Shown in pieces: positions 49,543-58,955 of a DNA stretch of 64,000 bases; positions within the stretch are counted from its first letter, which is position 1, and each line of letters opens with the position of its first letter. The DNA is from Microbispora siamensis. GTDB taxonomy: Bacteria > Actinomycetota > Actinomycetes > Streptosporangiales > Streptosporangiaceae. The notes beneath the pieces are model-generated. The model did not search any database. It saw only the letters and a program-made list of their open reading frames with translations, and was not told the origin of the DNA. Where the stretch lies: NCBI RefSeq assembly GCF_016863095.1, contig NZ_BOOF01000017.1, forward strand, positions 1 through 64,000, written 5' to 3'. The translations under genes and the position numbers were made by a program.

Positions 49543-51012
49543 ATGGAATCGCAGACGGAGTTGGCGGAATCGGGGTCTTTTCCCCGCGAAGTCCATGTGC
49601 GGCTGCCGGTGAACGTGTCGACGCGTTCCTATTCGAGAATCCTCCTGGTGGGAGACCTGCTCTGCGCGGCACTCGCCCTCGCCTGCGTCGAGTTCACCCG
49701 GCTGTGGTTCGGCGCGTTCATCCCGGTGTACGACATCGCGTTCGGCGCGACCCTGACGATCTTCTGGCCGGCGGTCGTGGGCGTCGCGGGCGGCTATCGC
49801 AGACGCACCCACGGTGAGGGGACGGAGGAGTTCCGCTCGGTCGCCCAGGCGGGCCTGGGACTCGTCGCGGCCGTCGCGATCGGGGCATACCTCACCCAGA
49901 CCAACGTGGCGCGCAGCTATGTCATGGCGATGCTGCCGCTCGCCACCGTGCTGACACTGCTGTTCCGGCACCGCATGCGCAAACGGCTGCACCGTCTGCG
50001 CTCCAAGGGACAGCACATGCGGCCGATCGTGGCCGTGGGGCACCGGCAGTCCATACACGAACTGGTGCTGCAGCTCAGGCGGCAGCCGTACCACGGCATG
50101 CGGGTGGTGGCGGCCTGCCTGCCGAACGCGCAGTACCGGAGGCAGCGTTCCGACGTCGACGGCGTGCCCGTGCTCGGAGACTTCAGGGACGTGCCGGCCG
50201 TGGTCGACAAGGTCGACGCCGAGGCGGTCGCGGTCCTCGCGTGTCCCGAACTCCACGGCGCCGCGCTGCGCCGCCTCGCCTGGGGCATCGAGTCGCGGGG
50301 GACCGACCTGTTCGTCGCCCCGGCGCTGATGGACGTGGCGGGGCCGCGCATCAGCGTCCGCCCGGTCGCGGGGATGCCGCTGCTGCACGTCGAGCACCCC
50401 GACCTCCAGGGCTCCCGGCGGCTCGTCAAGAACGCCTTCGACAAGATCGTGGCGGCCGCGTCGCTCCTGATCCTGGTCTTCCCGATGCTGGCCATCGCGG
50501 CGGCCGTCCGCGCCACCAGCCCCGGCCCCGTGCTGTTCCGGCAGACCAGGATCGGCAGGTACGGCCGCGAGTTCCACATGCTCAAGTTCCGCACCATGGT
50601 CGTGGACGCGGAGCGGCTCAGGCCGGTCCTGGCCGCGTCCAACGAATCGGACGGTGTGTTGTTCAAAATTCGGAACGATCCACGGATCACCCGCGTGGGT
50701 CATCTGCTGCGCCGTTACTCACTGGACGAGCTGCCCCAGCTCCTCAACGTGCTGCGCGGGGAGATGTCGCTCGTCGGGCCGCGCCCGCCGCTGCCCGCCG
50801 AGGTCGAACAGTACGGCACGGACGTGCACCGGCGCCTGGTCGTGCGGCCGGGCATGACCGGACTGTGGCAGGTGAGCGGCAGATCGGACCTGTCCTGGGA
50901 GGAGTCGGTCCGGCTCGACCTGCGGTACGTGGAGAACTGGTCGCTCATGCTGGACCTGCAGATCCTGTGGAAGACGTGGTCCGCGGTCACCGGCGGCAGG
51001 GGGGCCTACTGA
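49543..51012 (+). CDS. Polyprenyl-phosphate sugar-1-phosphate transferase (WbaP/EpsE-like)
   Basis: A 489-residue initiating glycosyltransferase. The N-terminal half has four helices and a Rossmann-like CoA-binding domain (RPIVAVGHRQSIHELV). One reentrant helix near 310-330 precedes the catalytic bacterial sugar transferase domain. Its motifs are FRQTRIGRYGREFHMLKFRTM, DELPQLLNVLRGEMSLVGPRPP and the RPGMTGLWQVSGRS stretch. It loads sugar-1-phosphate onto undecaprenyl phosphate and starts repeat-unit assembly. First gene of the cluster. Confidence 0.93.
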   Translation: MESQTELAESGSFPREVHVRLPVNVSTRSYSRILLVGDLLCAALALACVEFTRLWFGAFIPVYDIAFGATLTIFWPAVVGVAGGYRRRTHGEGTEEFRSVAQAGLGLVAAVAIGAYLTQTNVARSYVMAMLPLATVLTLLFRHRMRKRLHRLRSKGQHMRPIVAVGHRQSIHELVLQLRRQPYHGMRVVAACLPNAQYRRQRSDVDGVPVLGDFRDVPAVVDKVDAEAVAVLACPELHGAALRRLAWGIESRGTDLFVAPALMDVAGPRISVRPVAGMPLLHVEHPDLQGSRRLVKNAFDKIVAAASLLILVFPMLAIAAAVRATSPGPVLFRQTRIGRYGREFHMLKFRTMVVDAERLRPVLAASNESDGVLFKIRNDPRITRVGHLLRRYSLDELPQLLNVLRGEMSLVGPRPPLPAEVEQYGTDVHRRLVVRPGMTGLWQVSGRSDLSWEESVRLDLRYVENWSLMLDLQILWKTWSAVTGGRGAY

Positions 51013-51013
51013 C

Positions 51014-52078
51014 ATGAAGGCCCTCGTGCTCGCTGGCGGGTCCGGCACCCGGTTGCGGCCCATCACGCACACCCGGGCCAAGCAACTGGTCCCGGTGGCC
51101 AACAAACCCGTCCTGTTCTACGGCCTGGAGTCGATCGCCGCCGCCGGCATCGGCGAGGTCGGCATCGTCGTGGGAGACACGCAGGACGAGATCGAGGCGG
51201 CGGTGGGCGACGGGTCCGGATTCGGTCTGCAGGCCACCTACCTCCGCCAGGAGGCGCCGCTCGGGCTCGCGCACGCCGTGCTGATCGCCCGCGACTACCT
51301 CGGCGACGACGACTTCGTCATGTATCTCGGCGACAACTTCATCGTGGGCGGCATCGAGAGCCTGGTCGAACGCTTCCGCACGCGGCGGCCCAGCGCGCAG
51401 ATCATGCTGACCCGGGTGAGCGACCCCCGCCAGTTCGGCGTCGCGGAACTGGACGCGGACGGCCGGGTCGTGCGCCTGGAGGAGAAGCCGCGCGAGCCGA
51501 AGAGCGACCTCGCCCTGGCGGGGGTCTACCTCTTCACCCCGGCCGTGCACGCGGCGGTGGCGGAGCTCAAGCCGTCCTGGCGGGGGGAGTTGGAGATCAC
51601 CGACGCGATCCAGTGGCTCATCGACGCGGGCCACGACGTCGAGCCGTCGGTCATCTCGGGCTACTGGAAGGACACCGGGAACGTCACCGACATGCTCGAG
51701 GTGAACCGGCTCGTGCTGGAGTCCCTGGAGCGCCGCATCGACGGCGACGCCGAGGACTGCGAGTTCATCGGGCGGGTCGTGGTGGAGGCCGGCGCCTCGG
51801 TGCGCTGCTCCCGGATCGTCGGCCCCGTGGTCGTCGGCCCGGGGACCGTCATCGAACGCTCGTACGTGGGCCCGTTCACGTCGATCGGCGCCGACTGCGT
51901 GGTGAGGGGGAGCGAGATCGAGTACTCGATCGTGCTGTCCCGTTCGTCCATCGACGGGGTGCGGCGGATCGAGGCCTCGCTGATCGGCCACGACGTGGAG
52001 ATCACTCCGGCGCCGGACACGCCGAAGGCGCACCGGCTGGTGCTGGGGGACCACAGCAGGGTCCAGATCAGCTCCTGA
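51014..52078 (+). CDS. rmlA: Glucose-1-phosphate thymidylyltransferase, long form
   Basis: A 354-residue nucleotidyltransferase: dTTP and glucose-1-phosphate give dTDP-glucose. The N-terminal signature is LAGGSGTRLRPITHTRAKQLVPVANKPV. The C-terminal 110 residues are a left-handed beta-helix (PVVVGPGTVIERSYVGPFTS), as in the long StrD-type enzymes. The ATG lies 1 bp after the sugar-transferase stop. It feeds rmlB downstream. Confidence 0.92.
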   Translation: MKALVLAGGSGTRLRPITHTRAKQLVPVANKPVLFYGLESIAAAGIGEVGIVVGDTQDEIEAAVGDGSGFGLQATYLRQEAPLGLAHAVLIARDYLGDDDFVMYLGDNFIVGGIESLVERFRTRRPSAQIMLTRVSDPRQFGVAELDADGRVVRLEEKPREPKSDLALAGVYLFTPAVHAAVAELKPSWRGELEITDAIQWLIDAGHDVEPSVISGYWKDTGNVTDMLEVNRLVLESLERRIDGDAEDCEFIGRVVVEAGASVRCSRIVGPVVVGPGTVIERSYVGPFTSIGADCVVRGSEIEYSIVLSRSSIDGVRRIEASLIGHDVEITPAPDTPKAHRLVLGDHSRVQISS

Positions 52079-52148
52079 CCGCCGTCCCTCCCGGCCCGTC
52101 CGGCACAATCCCTTTCAGCCCCGAGCTCGAAGCAGGTGTGGACCTTCT

Positions 52149-53120
52149 GTGAAGTTACTCGTCACCGGCGGCGCCGGGTTCATCGGCTCCCATTACGTCC
52201 GTACGGTTCTCACGGGCGGATACCCGGCCTTCGCCGGGGCGTCCGTGACGGTGCTCGACCGGCTCACGTACGCGGGCAGCCTCGCCAACCTCGCCCAGGT
52301 CGAGGGGCGGTACGACTTCGTCCACGGCGACGTGTGCGACGCGGACCTGCTCGGCGAGGTGGTGCCCGGCCACGACGTGGTGGTGCACTTCGCGGCCGAG
52401 TCCCACGTCGACCGGTCCATCGACGGCGCGGCGGAGTTCGTCCGCACGAACGTCCTGGGCACGCAGGCGGTCATGGAGGCGTGCCTGGCCGCCCGGGTGA
52501 GCCGCGTCGTCCACGTCTCCACGGACGAGGTGTACGGGTCGATCGAGACGGGCTCGTGGGACGAGAGCGCGCCGCTCGCCCCCCGCTCGCCCTACTCGGC
52601 GTCGAAGGCGGGCGGCGACATGATCGCCCGCGCGTACGCGGTCACCCACGGGCTGCCGGTCTCCATCACCCGCTGCGGGAACAACTACGGGCCGTACCAG
52701 TACCCCGAGAAGGTCATCCCGCTGTTCATCACCAACCTGATCGAGGGCCGGCCCGTCCCCCTGTACGGCGACGGCGGCAACGTCCGCGACTGGATCCACG
52801 TGGCCGACCACTGCCGGGCCGTCCAGCTCGTCGCCGAGGTGGGCGAGCCCGGGGAGGTCTACCACGTCGCCGGCACGGCCGAGCTGACCAACCTGGAGCT
52901 CACCCGGCGCCTGCTGGACCTGCTCGGCGCCTCGCCCGACCTCGTCAGGCGGGTCGAGGACCGCAAGGGGCACGACCGCCGCTACTCCCTCGACGACCGG
53001 AAGCTCCGGGCCCTCGGCTACGCGCCCCAGGTGTCCTTCGACGCCGGCCTCGAGGCGACGGTGCGGTGGTACGCCGACAACCCGTCATGGTGGAAACCGC
53101 TGCGGGCGGGGAATCGGTGA
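52149..53120 (+). CDS. rmlB: dTDP-glucose 4,6-dehydratase
   Basis: A 323-residue extended SDR. The NAD motif is VTGGAGFIGSHYVR, the catalytic Thr-Asp-Glu is in VHVSTDEVYGS, and the YxxxK is YSASK. RDWIHVADHCRA is the family's C-terminal landmark. It makes dTDP-4-keto-6-deoxyglucose, the branch point to rhamnose and methyl-branched sugars. The GTG start is used. Confidence 0.94.
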   Translation: MKLLVTGGAGFIGSHYVRTVLTGGYPAFAGASVTVLDRLTYAGSLANLAQVEGRYDFVHGDVCDADLLGEVVPGHDVVVHFAAESHVDRSIDGAAEFVRTNVLGTQAVMEACLAARVSRVVHVSTDEVYGSIETGSWDESAPLAPRSPYSASKAGGDMIARAYAVTHGLPVSITRCGNNYGPYQYPEKVIPLFITNLIEGRPVPLYGDGGNVRDWIHVADHCRAVQLVAEVGEPGEVYHVAGTAELTNLELTRRLLDLLGASPDLVRRVEDRKGHDRRYSLDDRKLRALGYAPQVSFDAGLEATVRWYADNPSWWKPLRAGNR

Positions 53121-53130
53121 CGGCGTCGCC

Positions 53131-53988
53131 ATGAGGTGGCTGGTCACGGGCGCCACGGGCATGCTCGGCGCCGATCTCGCCGCGCTGCTGGCCGCCGAGC
53201 GCGAGGACGTCGCCGCGCTGTCCCGGCGCGATCTCGACCTGTGCGACCCGGCGGCCGTCCTGGCGGCGGTCCGCACGGAGAAGCCGGACGTCGTGGTGAA
53301 CTGCGCGGCGTGGACGGCCGTGGACGACGCGGAGACGCACGAGGAGGAGGCGCTGTCGGTGAACGGCCACGCCGTGGGCCCCCTCGCCGAGGCGTGTGCG
53401 CGCCACGGGGCCACGCTCGTGCACATGTCCACCGACTACGTGTTCGACGGCACGGCGCGAACGCCGTACGCCGAGGACGAGCCGGTCGCCCCCGTCAACG
53501 CGTACGGGCGGACCAAGGCGGCCGGGGAACGGGCCGCCCTGCGGCACGGCGGTTACGTCGTCCGCACCGCGTGGTTGTACGGCGCGCACGGGCCGAACTT
53601 CGTCAGGACGATGGTCAGGCTCGCGGCCGGGCACGACACGGTGCGGGTGGTGGACGACCAGCGCGGCCAGCCCACCTGGACGGGCGACCTGGCGGCTCAG
53701 ATCGTGCGGCTCGTGCGCGCGCAGGCGCCCGCCGGGATCTACCACGGGACGAACGCGGGCCTGACGACGTGGTACGGCTTCGCCCGGGAGATCTTCCGCC
53801 TGCTCGGCGCCGACCCGGACCGCGTCAGGCCCACGAACAGCCGGGATTTCCCGCGCCCGGCCCGGCGCCCCGCCTACGGCGTGCTCGGGCACGACGCCTG
53901 GGGCAGGGCGGGGCTGGCGCCGATGCGGGACTGGCGTGCGGCGCTGCGTGACGCCTGGCCCCGGCTCGTCGCCGCGAAGGAGTTGTGA
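53131..53988 (+). CDS. rmlD: dTDP-4-dehydrorhamnose reductase
   Basis: A 285-residue SDR. The N-terminal WLVTGATGMLGADLAAL is the cofactor motif, VVNCAAWTAVDDAE is the RmlD hallmark, and the active site is STDYVFDG with YGRTK. It reduces the 4-keto sugar to dTDP-rhamnose or a related deoxysugar. It starts 10 bp after rmlB ends. Confidence 0.93.
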   Translation: MRWLVTGATGMLGADLAALLAAEREDVAALSRRDLDLCDPAAVLAAVRTEKPDVVVNCAAWTAVDDAETHEEEALSVNGHAVGPLAEACARHGATLVHMSTDYVFDGTARTPYAEDEPVAPVNAYGRTKAAGERAALRHGGYVVRTAWLYGAHGPNFVRTMVRLAAGHDTVRVVDDQRGQPTWTGDLAAQIVRLVRAQAPAGIYHGTNAGLTTWYGFAREIFRLLGADPDRVRPTNSRDFPRPARRPAYGVLGHDAWGRAGLAPMRDWRAALRDAWPRLVAAKEL

Positions 53989-54117
53989 CGTTCGCGGGCG
54001 TCCGCGCGATAACCCATGGACGGCATCCCACGGACGGCAATCCCGTGGCGGCTTCTCATGGACGGTGGGGATCGTGGAAGGACCGGTGGCGCGCGCCGTG
54101 GAACGGACTGTCCCCCG

Positions 54118-54909
54118 ATGACGGCGCCGGGACGGGCACACAGGCGGTCGGTGCTGGGCACGACGCTGGACGCGCTGACCATGCGCGAGGTCGTCGCCGC
54201 CTGCGTGGCGGCGGTGGACGGCGGCGGACGGCTCGACATCGGCGTGGTGAACGCCGCCAAGATCGTCGGCATGCGCAAGGACCCCGAGCTGCGACGCTCG
54301 GTGCTCGACTGCGACCTCGTGCTCGCCGACGGCCAGGCCGTGGTGTGGGCCGCGCGCCTGCTGGGCCACCGGCTGCCGGAACGCGTGGCCGGGATCGACC
54401 TCTTCACGGAACTGCTCGGGGAAGCGGAGCGGCGCGGATACCGGCCGTACTTCCTGGGCGCCACACCGGAGGTGCTGGCCCTCCTGATCGAGCGGGTGCG
54501 GCGTGACTTCCCGGGCCTGCGGATCGCGGGGCATCACGACGGCTACTTCCCGGTCGAGGAGTCGGCGCGGGTGGCCGAGGAGATCGCGCGGTCCGGGGCG
54601 GACCTGCTGTTCCTCGGGATGACCTCGCCGAAGAAGGAGATCTTCGTCCGCGACTGGGGCGCGGTCACCGGGGCGAAGGTCGTGCACGGGGTGGGCGGCG
54701 CCTTCGACGTGCTGTCCGGGCGCACCCGCCGGGCGCCGCGCGCCTGGCAGCGCCTCGGGTTCGAATGGCTGTACCGCCTGCTGCAGGAGCCGGCGCGCCT
54801 CGGCCCGCGGTATCTGAAGACCAACGGGAGGTTCCTCCTCCTCGTGGCCGCCGGACTGATCCACCAGGGCCGCGGCCGTCTCGCGAGTTCCGTCGATTCT
54901 CTGGAGTGA
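54118..54909 (+). CDS. WecG/TagA/CpsF-type glycosyltransferase
   Basis: A 263-residue GT26-family enzyme that adds the second sugar to the lipid-linked monosaccharide. The motif run GVVNAAKIVGMRKDPELRR, then LVLADGQAVVWAARLLGHRLPERVAGIDL, and later FLGMTSPKKEIFV and GVGGAFDVLSG define the family. The ATG at 54118 is the first start that does not add unlikely N-terminal sequence; the frame is open 34 codons further upstream. It follows rmlD on the same strand. Confidence 0.9.
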   Translation: MTAPGRAHRRSVLGTTLDALTMREVVAACVAAVDGGGRLDIGVVNAAKIVGMRKDPELRRSVLDCDLVLADGQAVVWAARLLGHRLPERVAGIDLFTELLGEAERRGYRPYFLGATPEVLALLIERVRRDFPGLRIAGHHDGYFPVEESARVAEEIARSGADLLFLGMTSPKKEIFVRDWGAVTGAKVVHGVGGAFDVLSGRTRRAPRAWQRLGFEWLYRLLQEPARLGPRYLKTNGRFLLLVAAGLIHQGRGRLASSVDSLE

Positions 54910-54913
54910 CAAC

Positions 54914-56080
54914 GTGACGCAGCACCGCAGAATCGCCCTGCTGGGCCCGGGCGCGCCGGCCGATCTGCTGTCGGCCATGGTGGACCTCGCGGTGCGCGGG
55001 CTGCCGCCCGGCTACGTGGACGGGGAGTTCGTCTTCACCCGCAGGGGAGTGCGGCGGCCCGACGGCACGTGGAGCGCCGTTTCGGAGGGGCGCAGCCTCC
55101 GCTATTCGGCGATCGTCGCGCTCGGCGTGGCCACCCTGCCCGAGGAGCGGCAGCGTGCCGCTCTCGCCGGCGACACGGCCCTCGACCTGGCCGGGCACCT
55201 CGTCAAGCGGCTGCCGGACGTGCGCGGGCTCGGCGACGCGGCCCTGATCTGCTGGGCGGCGGCGGAGACGGGGCATCCGGGGCTCGACGAGGCGCTGCGG
55301 CACCTGGCCGAGATCCACGGGCTCACCTCCTCCGGTCAGGTGTACACGGTCGAGGCCGCCTGGGAGCTGGCCGCGCTCGTCGCCGCCAGGACGGTGCTCG
55401 GGGCCGGGAACGAGCTCGACGGCCGGCTGGAACGCGCCCGGGCCCGGCTGCTCGGCGGTCTGGCGTCCGACCGCCTCTACCGGCACGTGCTCGGCCCGGC
55501 GTCCGGGCCGCTCGTGCCCTGGTATCGCGCGCACGTCGGCTGCTTCGCCGACCAGGTGTACCCGCTGCAGGCGCTGGCGCGGCTGCACGCCGCGGTCGGC
55601 GACCCCGACGCCCTGGCCGCGGCCGAGCGGGTGGCCGCGGGCATCTGCGCGGCCCAGGGCGACGAGGGGCAGTGGTGGTGGCACTACGACGCCCGCACCG
55701 GCGCCGTGGTCGAGGGGTATCCCGTCTACAGCGTCCACCAGCTCGCGATGGCTCCCATGGCCCTGCTCGACCTCGCCGACGCCGGAGGCACGGCCCATCT
55801 CGACGAGATCGCCGAGGGCGTGCGCTGGATGAGCGAGCGGCCCGAGTCCGACGAACCCCTCATCGACGAGCGGCTGAGCCTGACCTGGCGGAAGGCGGCC
55901 AGGGCGGACCCGAAGAAGCTGGTGCGCGGCCTGCGGGCGGTGGCCACCCGCACGCGTCCCGCGGCCCGGCTCGCCACTCTCGACCGGCTCTACCCGCCGG
56001 TCGCCGTCGACCGCGAGTGCCGCCCCTACGAGCTGGGCTGGCTCCTGTACGCCTGGCTGTTCACGCTCCCGCGCCCCTGA
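54914..56080 (+). CDS. Helical-barrel protein, six-hairpin-like, unknown
   Basis: A 388-residue cytosolic protein made of paired helices, consistent with an (alpha/alpha)6 toroid. LADQVYPLQALARLHAAVGD-type helix pairs alternate with loops rich in Trp (GQWWWHYDARTGAVVEGYPVYSVHQLAMAPMALLDL). That loop resembles six-hairpin glycosidases and related lyases. No catalytic pair can be assigned. It lies 4 bp after the WecG-type gene, so it works in the glycan pathway. A GTG start is used. Confidence 0.78.
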   Translation: MTQHRRIALLGPGAPADLLSAMVDLAVRGLPPGYVDGEFVFTRRGVRRPDGTWSAVSEGRSLRYSAIVALGVATLPEERQRAALAGDTALDLAGHLVKRLPDVRGLGDAALICWAAAETGHPGLDEALRHLAEIHGLTSSGQVYTVEAAWELAALVAARTVLGAGNELDGRLERARARLLGGLASDRLYRHVLGPASGPLVPWYRAHVGCFADQVYPLQALARLHAAVGDPDALAAAERVAAGICAAQGDEGQWWWHYDARTGAVVEGYPVYSVHQLAMAPMALLDLADAGGTAHLDEIAEGVRWMSERPESDEPLIDERLSLTWRKAARADPKKLVRGLRAVATRTRPAARLATLDRLYPPVAVDRECRPYELGWLLYAWLFTLPRP

Positions 56081-56123
56081 GAGCGGCAGCGGGCATCGGC
56101 TGAGAGCGGCGGCGGCGCCGGCG

Positions 56124-56966
56124 TCACGACTCCGGCGCCCGGCTGCTCTCGTCGCGCAGCCAGGTCGTGTAGTCGCCCGCCCGTACGGCGCCGCGCGCCC
56201 TGCGCCGCGCCAGCACGGTGACGCCGGCGAAGACGGCCGCCGCCGGGAGCAGCCACGGCTCCCGCACGGCGATCCGGACCAGGTCGCCCGGGCTCGTGCG
56301 CGCGGACGGGCCCTCCGGCCCGGTCTCGCCCTCCAGTTCGCTCACGCTGGTGACCGCACGGACGCGCCTCCGCAGCAGGTCGGCGAACGTACGGGGGGTC
56401 TGGATGCCGGCCCGCGCCTCCGCCACGACCGCCCGCTCGGCCTCGCCGAACGCCAGGGAGGCGGCCAGGTCGTCGGCCATGACCGGCGGGAGCGCGCGGA
56501 TCCGTTCGTTGCCCTCCTCGGTGACCGCGATGACCCCGCGGCCGAACAGCCCCGTGCGCACGTGCGGAAGGCGCGTCCAGATCGCGTAGTACGCGCGTAC
56601 CGCCCAGGGCCGGCCGGCGAGCGCCAGCTCGCGCTCCGGCGCCGCCGCGAGCGGCCCGCCCGGCTCGCCGAGACGGGCCACGAGCGCGCGGACGCCCGCG
56701 GTGGTCACGGTGACGTCGGCGTCCACATAGAGCCTCGGGAAGCCGCGGGCCGACCGGTCGCCGAGGCGCAGCGCCTCGCGCTTCGACGCGACCGGCGTGC
56801 TCAGCACGCGCACGCCGTGCGCCCGGGCGACCGACTCCGTCTCGTCGGTGCACCCGTTCGCGACGACCACGACGTCGAACTCGCCCGGCCGGGCGTCGCC
56901 CAGCAGCCCGGAGAGCAGACGACCGAGGACCGGAGCCTCGTTGTGCGCGGGGATCACGACGCTCAT
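56124..56966 (-). CDS. GT2-family glycosyltransferase
   Basis: A 280-residue GT-A enzyme. SVVIPAHNEAPVLGRLLSGL is the N-terminal signature. The DxD-type motif is YVDADVTVT, and a hydrophobic C-terminal segment (PWLLPAAAVFAGVTVLA) anchors it. Donor and acceptor are unknown. The ATG at 56966 begins exactly at the conserved N terminus. It reads against the main cluster together with the epimerase gene. Confidence 0.88.
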   Translation of the reverse strand: MSVVIPAHNEAPVLGRLLSGLLGDARPGEFDVVVVANGCTDETESVARAHGVRVLSTPVASKREALRLGDRSARGFPRLYVDADVTVTTAGVRALVARLGEPGGPLAAAPERELALAGRPWAVRAYYAIWTRLPHVRTGLFGRGVIAVTEEGNERIRALPPVMADDLAASLAFGEAERAVVAEARAGIQTPRTFADLLRRRVRAVTSVSELEGETGPEGPSARTSPGDLVRIAVREPWLLPAAAVFAGVTVLARRRARGAVRAGDYTTWLRDESSRAPES

Positions 56967-56997
56967 CACAGGAGCAGTATGGGCCCCGCCGCCGGGG

Positions 56998-57576
56998 TCA
57001 GGAGGGCTGATATCTCGGGAGGATCCCGGAATCCAGCGCCTGGCCCAGTGTGGGCGCCGCCGCGTCCTTCTCCGACAGGATCGCCTCGCCGTCGATCCGC
57101 CAGTCGATGCCGATCCCCGGGTCGAGCGGATGCACGCCGTGCTCGCGCCGCGGGGCGTACGGCTGGGAGCAGAGGTAGAGCACCGTGGCCCGCTCGCTGA
57201 GAGCGACGAACCCGTGGCCGAGGCCCTCCGCCACGTACACAGCGCGCCGGGACACGTCGTCGAGCACGAGCCCCTCCCACGCGCCGAAGGTGGGCGAGCC
57301 CACGCGCACGTCCACAACGACGTCGAGCACGGCGCCGGAGACGCAGGTCACGTACTTGGCCTGGCCGGGCGGCACGTCGGCGAAGTGGACGCCCCGCACC
57401 ACACCGCGCCGGGAGACCGAGCAGTTGACCTGCGCCAGCTCCATCGTGTGCCCGACCGCCTCGCGTAACTCTTCCGCCCTGAAGCATTCGAGGAAGTCGC
57501 CCCGGATGTCGCTGTGGATTCGCGGAGTGAAGCTCCACGCCCCCTCGATACTCATCCGCTCCATGGGCGGAAGCAT
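56998..57576 (-). CDS. rmlC: dTDP-4-dehydrorhamnose 3,5-epimerase-like protein
   Basis: A 192-residue RmlC-type cupin. The motif HSDIRGDFLECF is followed by the catalytic His in RGVHFADVPPGQAKYV, and a Tyr-containing YLCSQPY stretch. It would epimerise the 4-keto-6-deoxysugar at C3 and/or C5. The usual strong match to rhamnose RmlC is looser here, so a sugar-specific epimerase (for a branched sugar) is possible. Three in-frame ATGs are close: 57576, 57564 and 57555. Confidence 0.85.
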   Translation of the reverse strand: MLPPMERMSIEGAWSFTPRIHSDIRGDFLECFRAEELREAVGHTMELAQVNCSVSRRGVVRGVHFADVPPGQAKYVTCVSGAVLDVVVDVRVGSPTFGAWEGLVLDDVSRRAVYVAEGLGHGFVALSERATVLYLCSQPYAPRREHGVHPLDPGIGIDWRIDGEAILSEKDAAAPTLGQALDSGILPRYQPS

Positions 57577-57740
57577 GGCACAGCGTCTTGTAACGATCGC
57601 AGTCCACTGCCCGACTTATGACTGTCGGACTCCGGTGCTGGGGGGGAAATGCCAGCTCAGTTTCTGTCGGTAACGCCTGCCCGGAATTCATTAGGGAAAC
57701 GGCCGGCGCAAAGCCCTTCGAGCGGCCGGAGGGGGGCCTG

Positions 57741-58955
57741 ATGACGGCGTGCCGGCTGTGCGGCTCCGCGAGCCTCGTCGGCGTGGTCGACCTCGGCGCG
57801 ACACCGCCGTGCGAGCGGTTCCTCAGCGCGGAGCAGCTCGACGAGCCGGAGGTGACCTATCCTCTGCACCTGCGGGTGTGCACGGACTGCTGGCTCGCCC
57901 AGATCCCCGCGCTCATCACGCCGCAGGAGACCTTCACCGAGTACGCCTACTACTCGTCGTACTCCACTTCGTGGGTGGAGCACGCGCGGCGGTTCGTGGC
58001 GGACGCGGCCGAGCGGCTGCGCCCCGGGTTCGTGGTCGAGGTGGCGAGCAACGACGGCTACCTGCTGCGGCACGTTGTGGAACGTGGCATCCGGTGCCTC
58101 GGCATCGAGCCGTCGGTGAACGTCGGCCAGGCGGCCAGGGACAACGGGGTGCCGACGCTCACGGCGTTCCTCGGGCCGGGCACGGGCGCGGCCGTACGGG
58201 CCGAGCACGGGCCCGCCGACCTCGTCGTGGCCAACAACGTCTACGCGCACATCCCCGACGTCGTCGGCTTCACCCGGGGGCTGCGTGCGCTCGTGGACGA
58301 CCGGGGCTGGGTGTCCATCGAGGTGCAGCACCTGCTCACCCTCATGGAGCTCAACCAGTACGACACGATCTACCACGAGCACTTCCAGTACTACACGGTC
58401 GCCTCCGCCGAGCGGGCGCTGGCGAGCGGCGGGCTCGCCCTGGTGGACGTCGAGCTGCTGCCGACCCACGGCGGCTCGATCCGGCTGTGGGCCCGCCCGA
58501 CCGAGCTCGGCGCGGAGCCGAGCCCCCGTGTGGCCGAGGTCCTGGCGGCCGAGAAGGCCGCGGGGCTGCACGAGTTGTCCGGCTACGCGCAGTTCGCGGA
58601 GCGGGTGGCGCGGGTGCGGCGCGAGCTGCTGGGGTTCCTCCTCGACGCCGCCGCACAGGGCAGGACCGTGGTGGGCTACGGCGCCCCGGGCAAGGGCAAC
58701 ACGCTGCTCAACCACTGCGGCGTCCGCCCCGACCTGCTGCGCTACACGGTCGACCGGAACCCCTACAAGCACGGCCGGTTCACCCCCGGCGCCCGGATCC
58801 CCGTCCTCCCGCCGGAACAGATCGCCGCCGACCGCCCTGACTACGTGCTGGTGCTCCCGTGGAACCTGCGTGAGGAGCTGACCGCCCAGCTCTCGTACGT
58901 ACGCGAGTGGGGAGGCCGGCTGGTCTTCCCGATCCCCCGCTTGGAGATCGTGTGA
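57741..58955 (+). CDS. SAM-dependent sugar C-methyltransferase (TylCIII/TcaB9-like)
   Basis: A 404-residue three-domain methyltransferase. The N-terminal zinc site is CRLC (Cys4/7) with CTDC (Cys47/50). The SAM domain has VVEVASNDGYLL. The active-site loop is YHEHFQYY (211-218), and a C-terminal domain follows (VVGYGAPGKGNTLLN). This is the architecture of C-3 methyltransferases acting on dTDP-4-keto-sugars. It follows GGAGGGGGG. It starts the tightly overlapping cassette that runs to 62647. Confidence 0.9.
   Translation: MTACRLCGSASLVGVVDLGATPPCERFLSAEQLDEPEVTYPLHLRVCTDCWLAQIPALITPQETFTEYAYYSSYSTSWVEHARRFVADAAERLRPGFVVEVASNDGYLLRHVVERGIRCLGIEPSVNVGQAARDNGVPTLTAFLGPGTGAAVRAEHGPADLVVANNVYAHIPDVVGFTRGLRALVDDRGWVSIEVQHLLTLMELNQYDTIYHEHFQYYTVASAERALASGGLALVDVELLPTHGGSIRLWARPTELGAEPSPRVAEVLAAEKAAGLHELSGYAQFAERVARVRRELLGFLLDAAAQGRTVVGYGAPGKGNTLLNHCGVRPDLLRYTVDRNPYKHGRFTPGARIPVLPPEQIAADRPDYVLVLPWNLREELTAQLSYVREWGGRLVFPIPRLEIV

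Noticed and set aside
51014-57576. Deoxysugar genes as part of an antibiotic gene cluster
   Set aside because: They sit with a polyprenyl-phosphate sugar transferase, a WecG-type transferase and a flippase, and no polyketide or peptide synthetase is present; surface glycan synthesis fits better.
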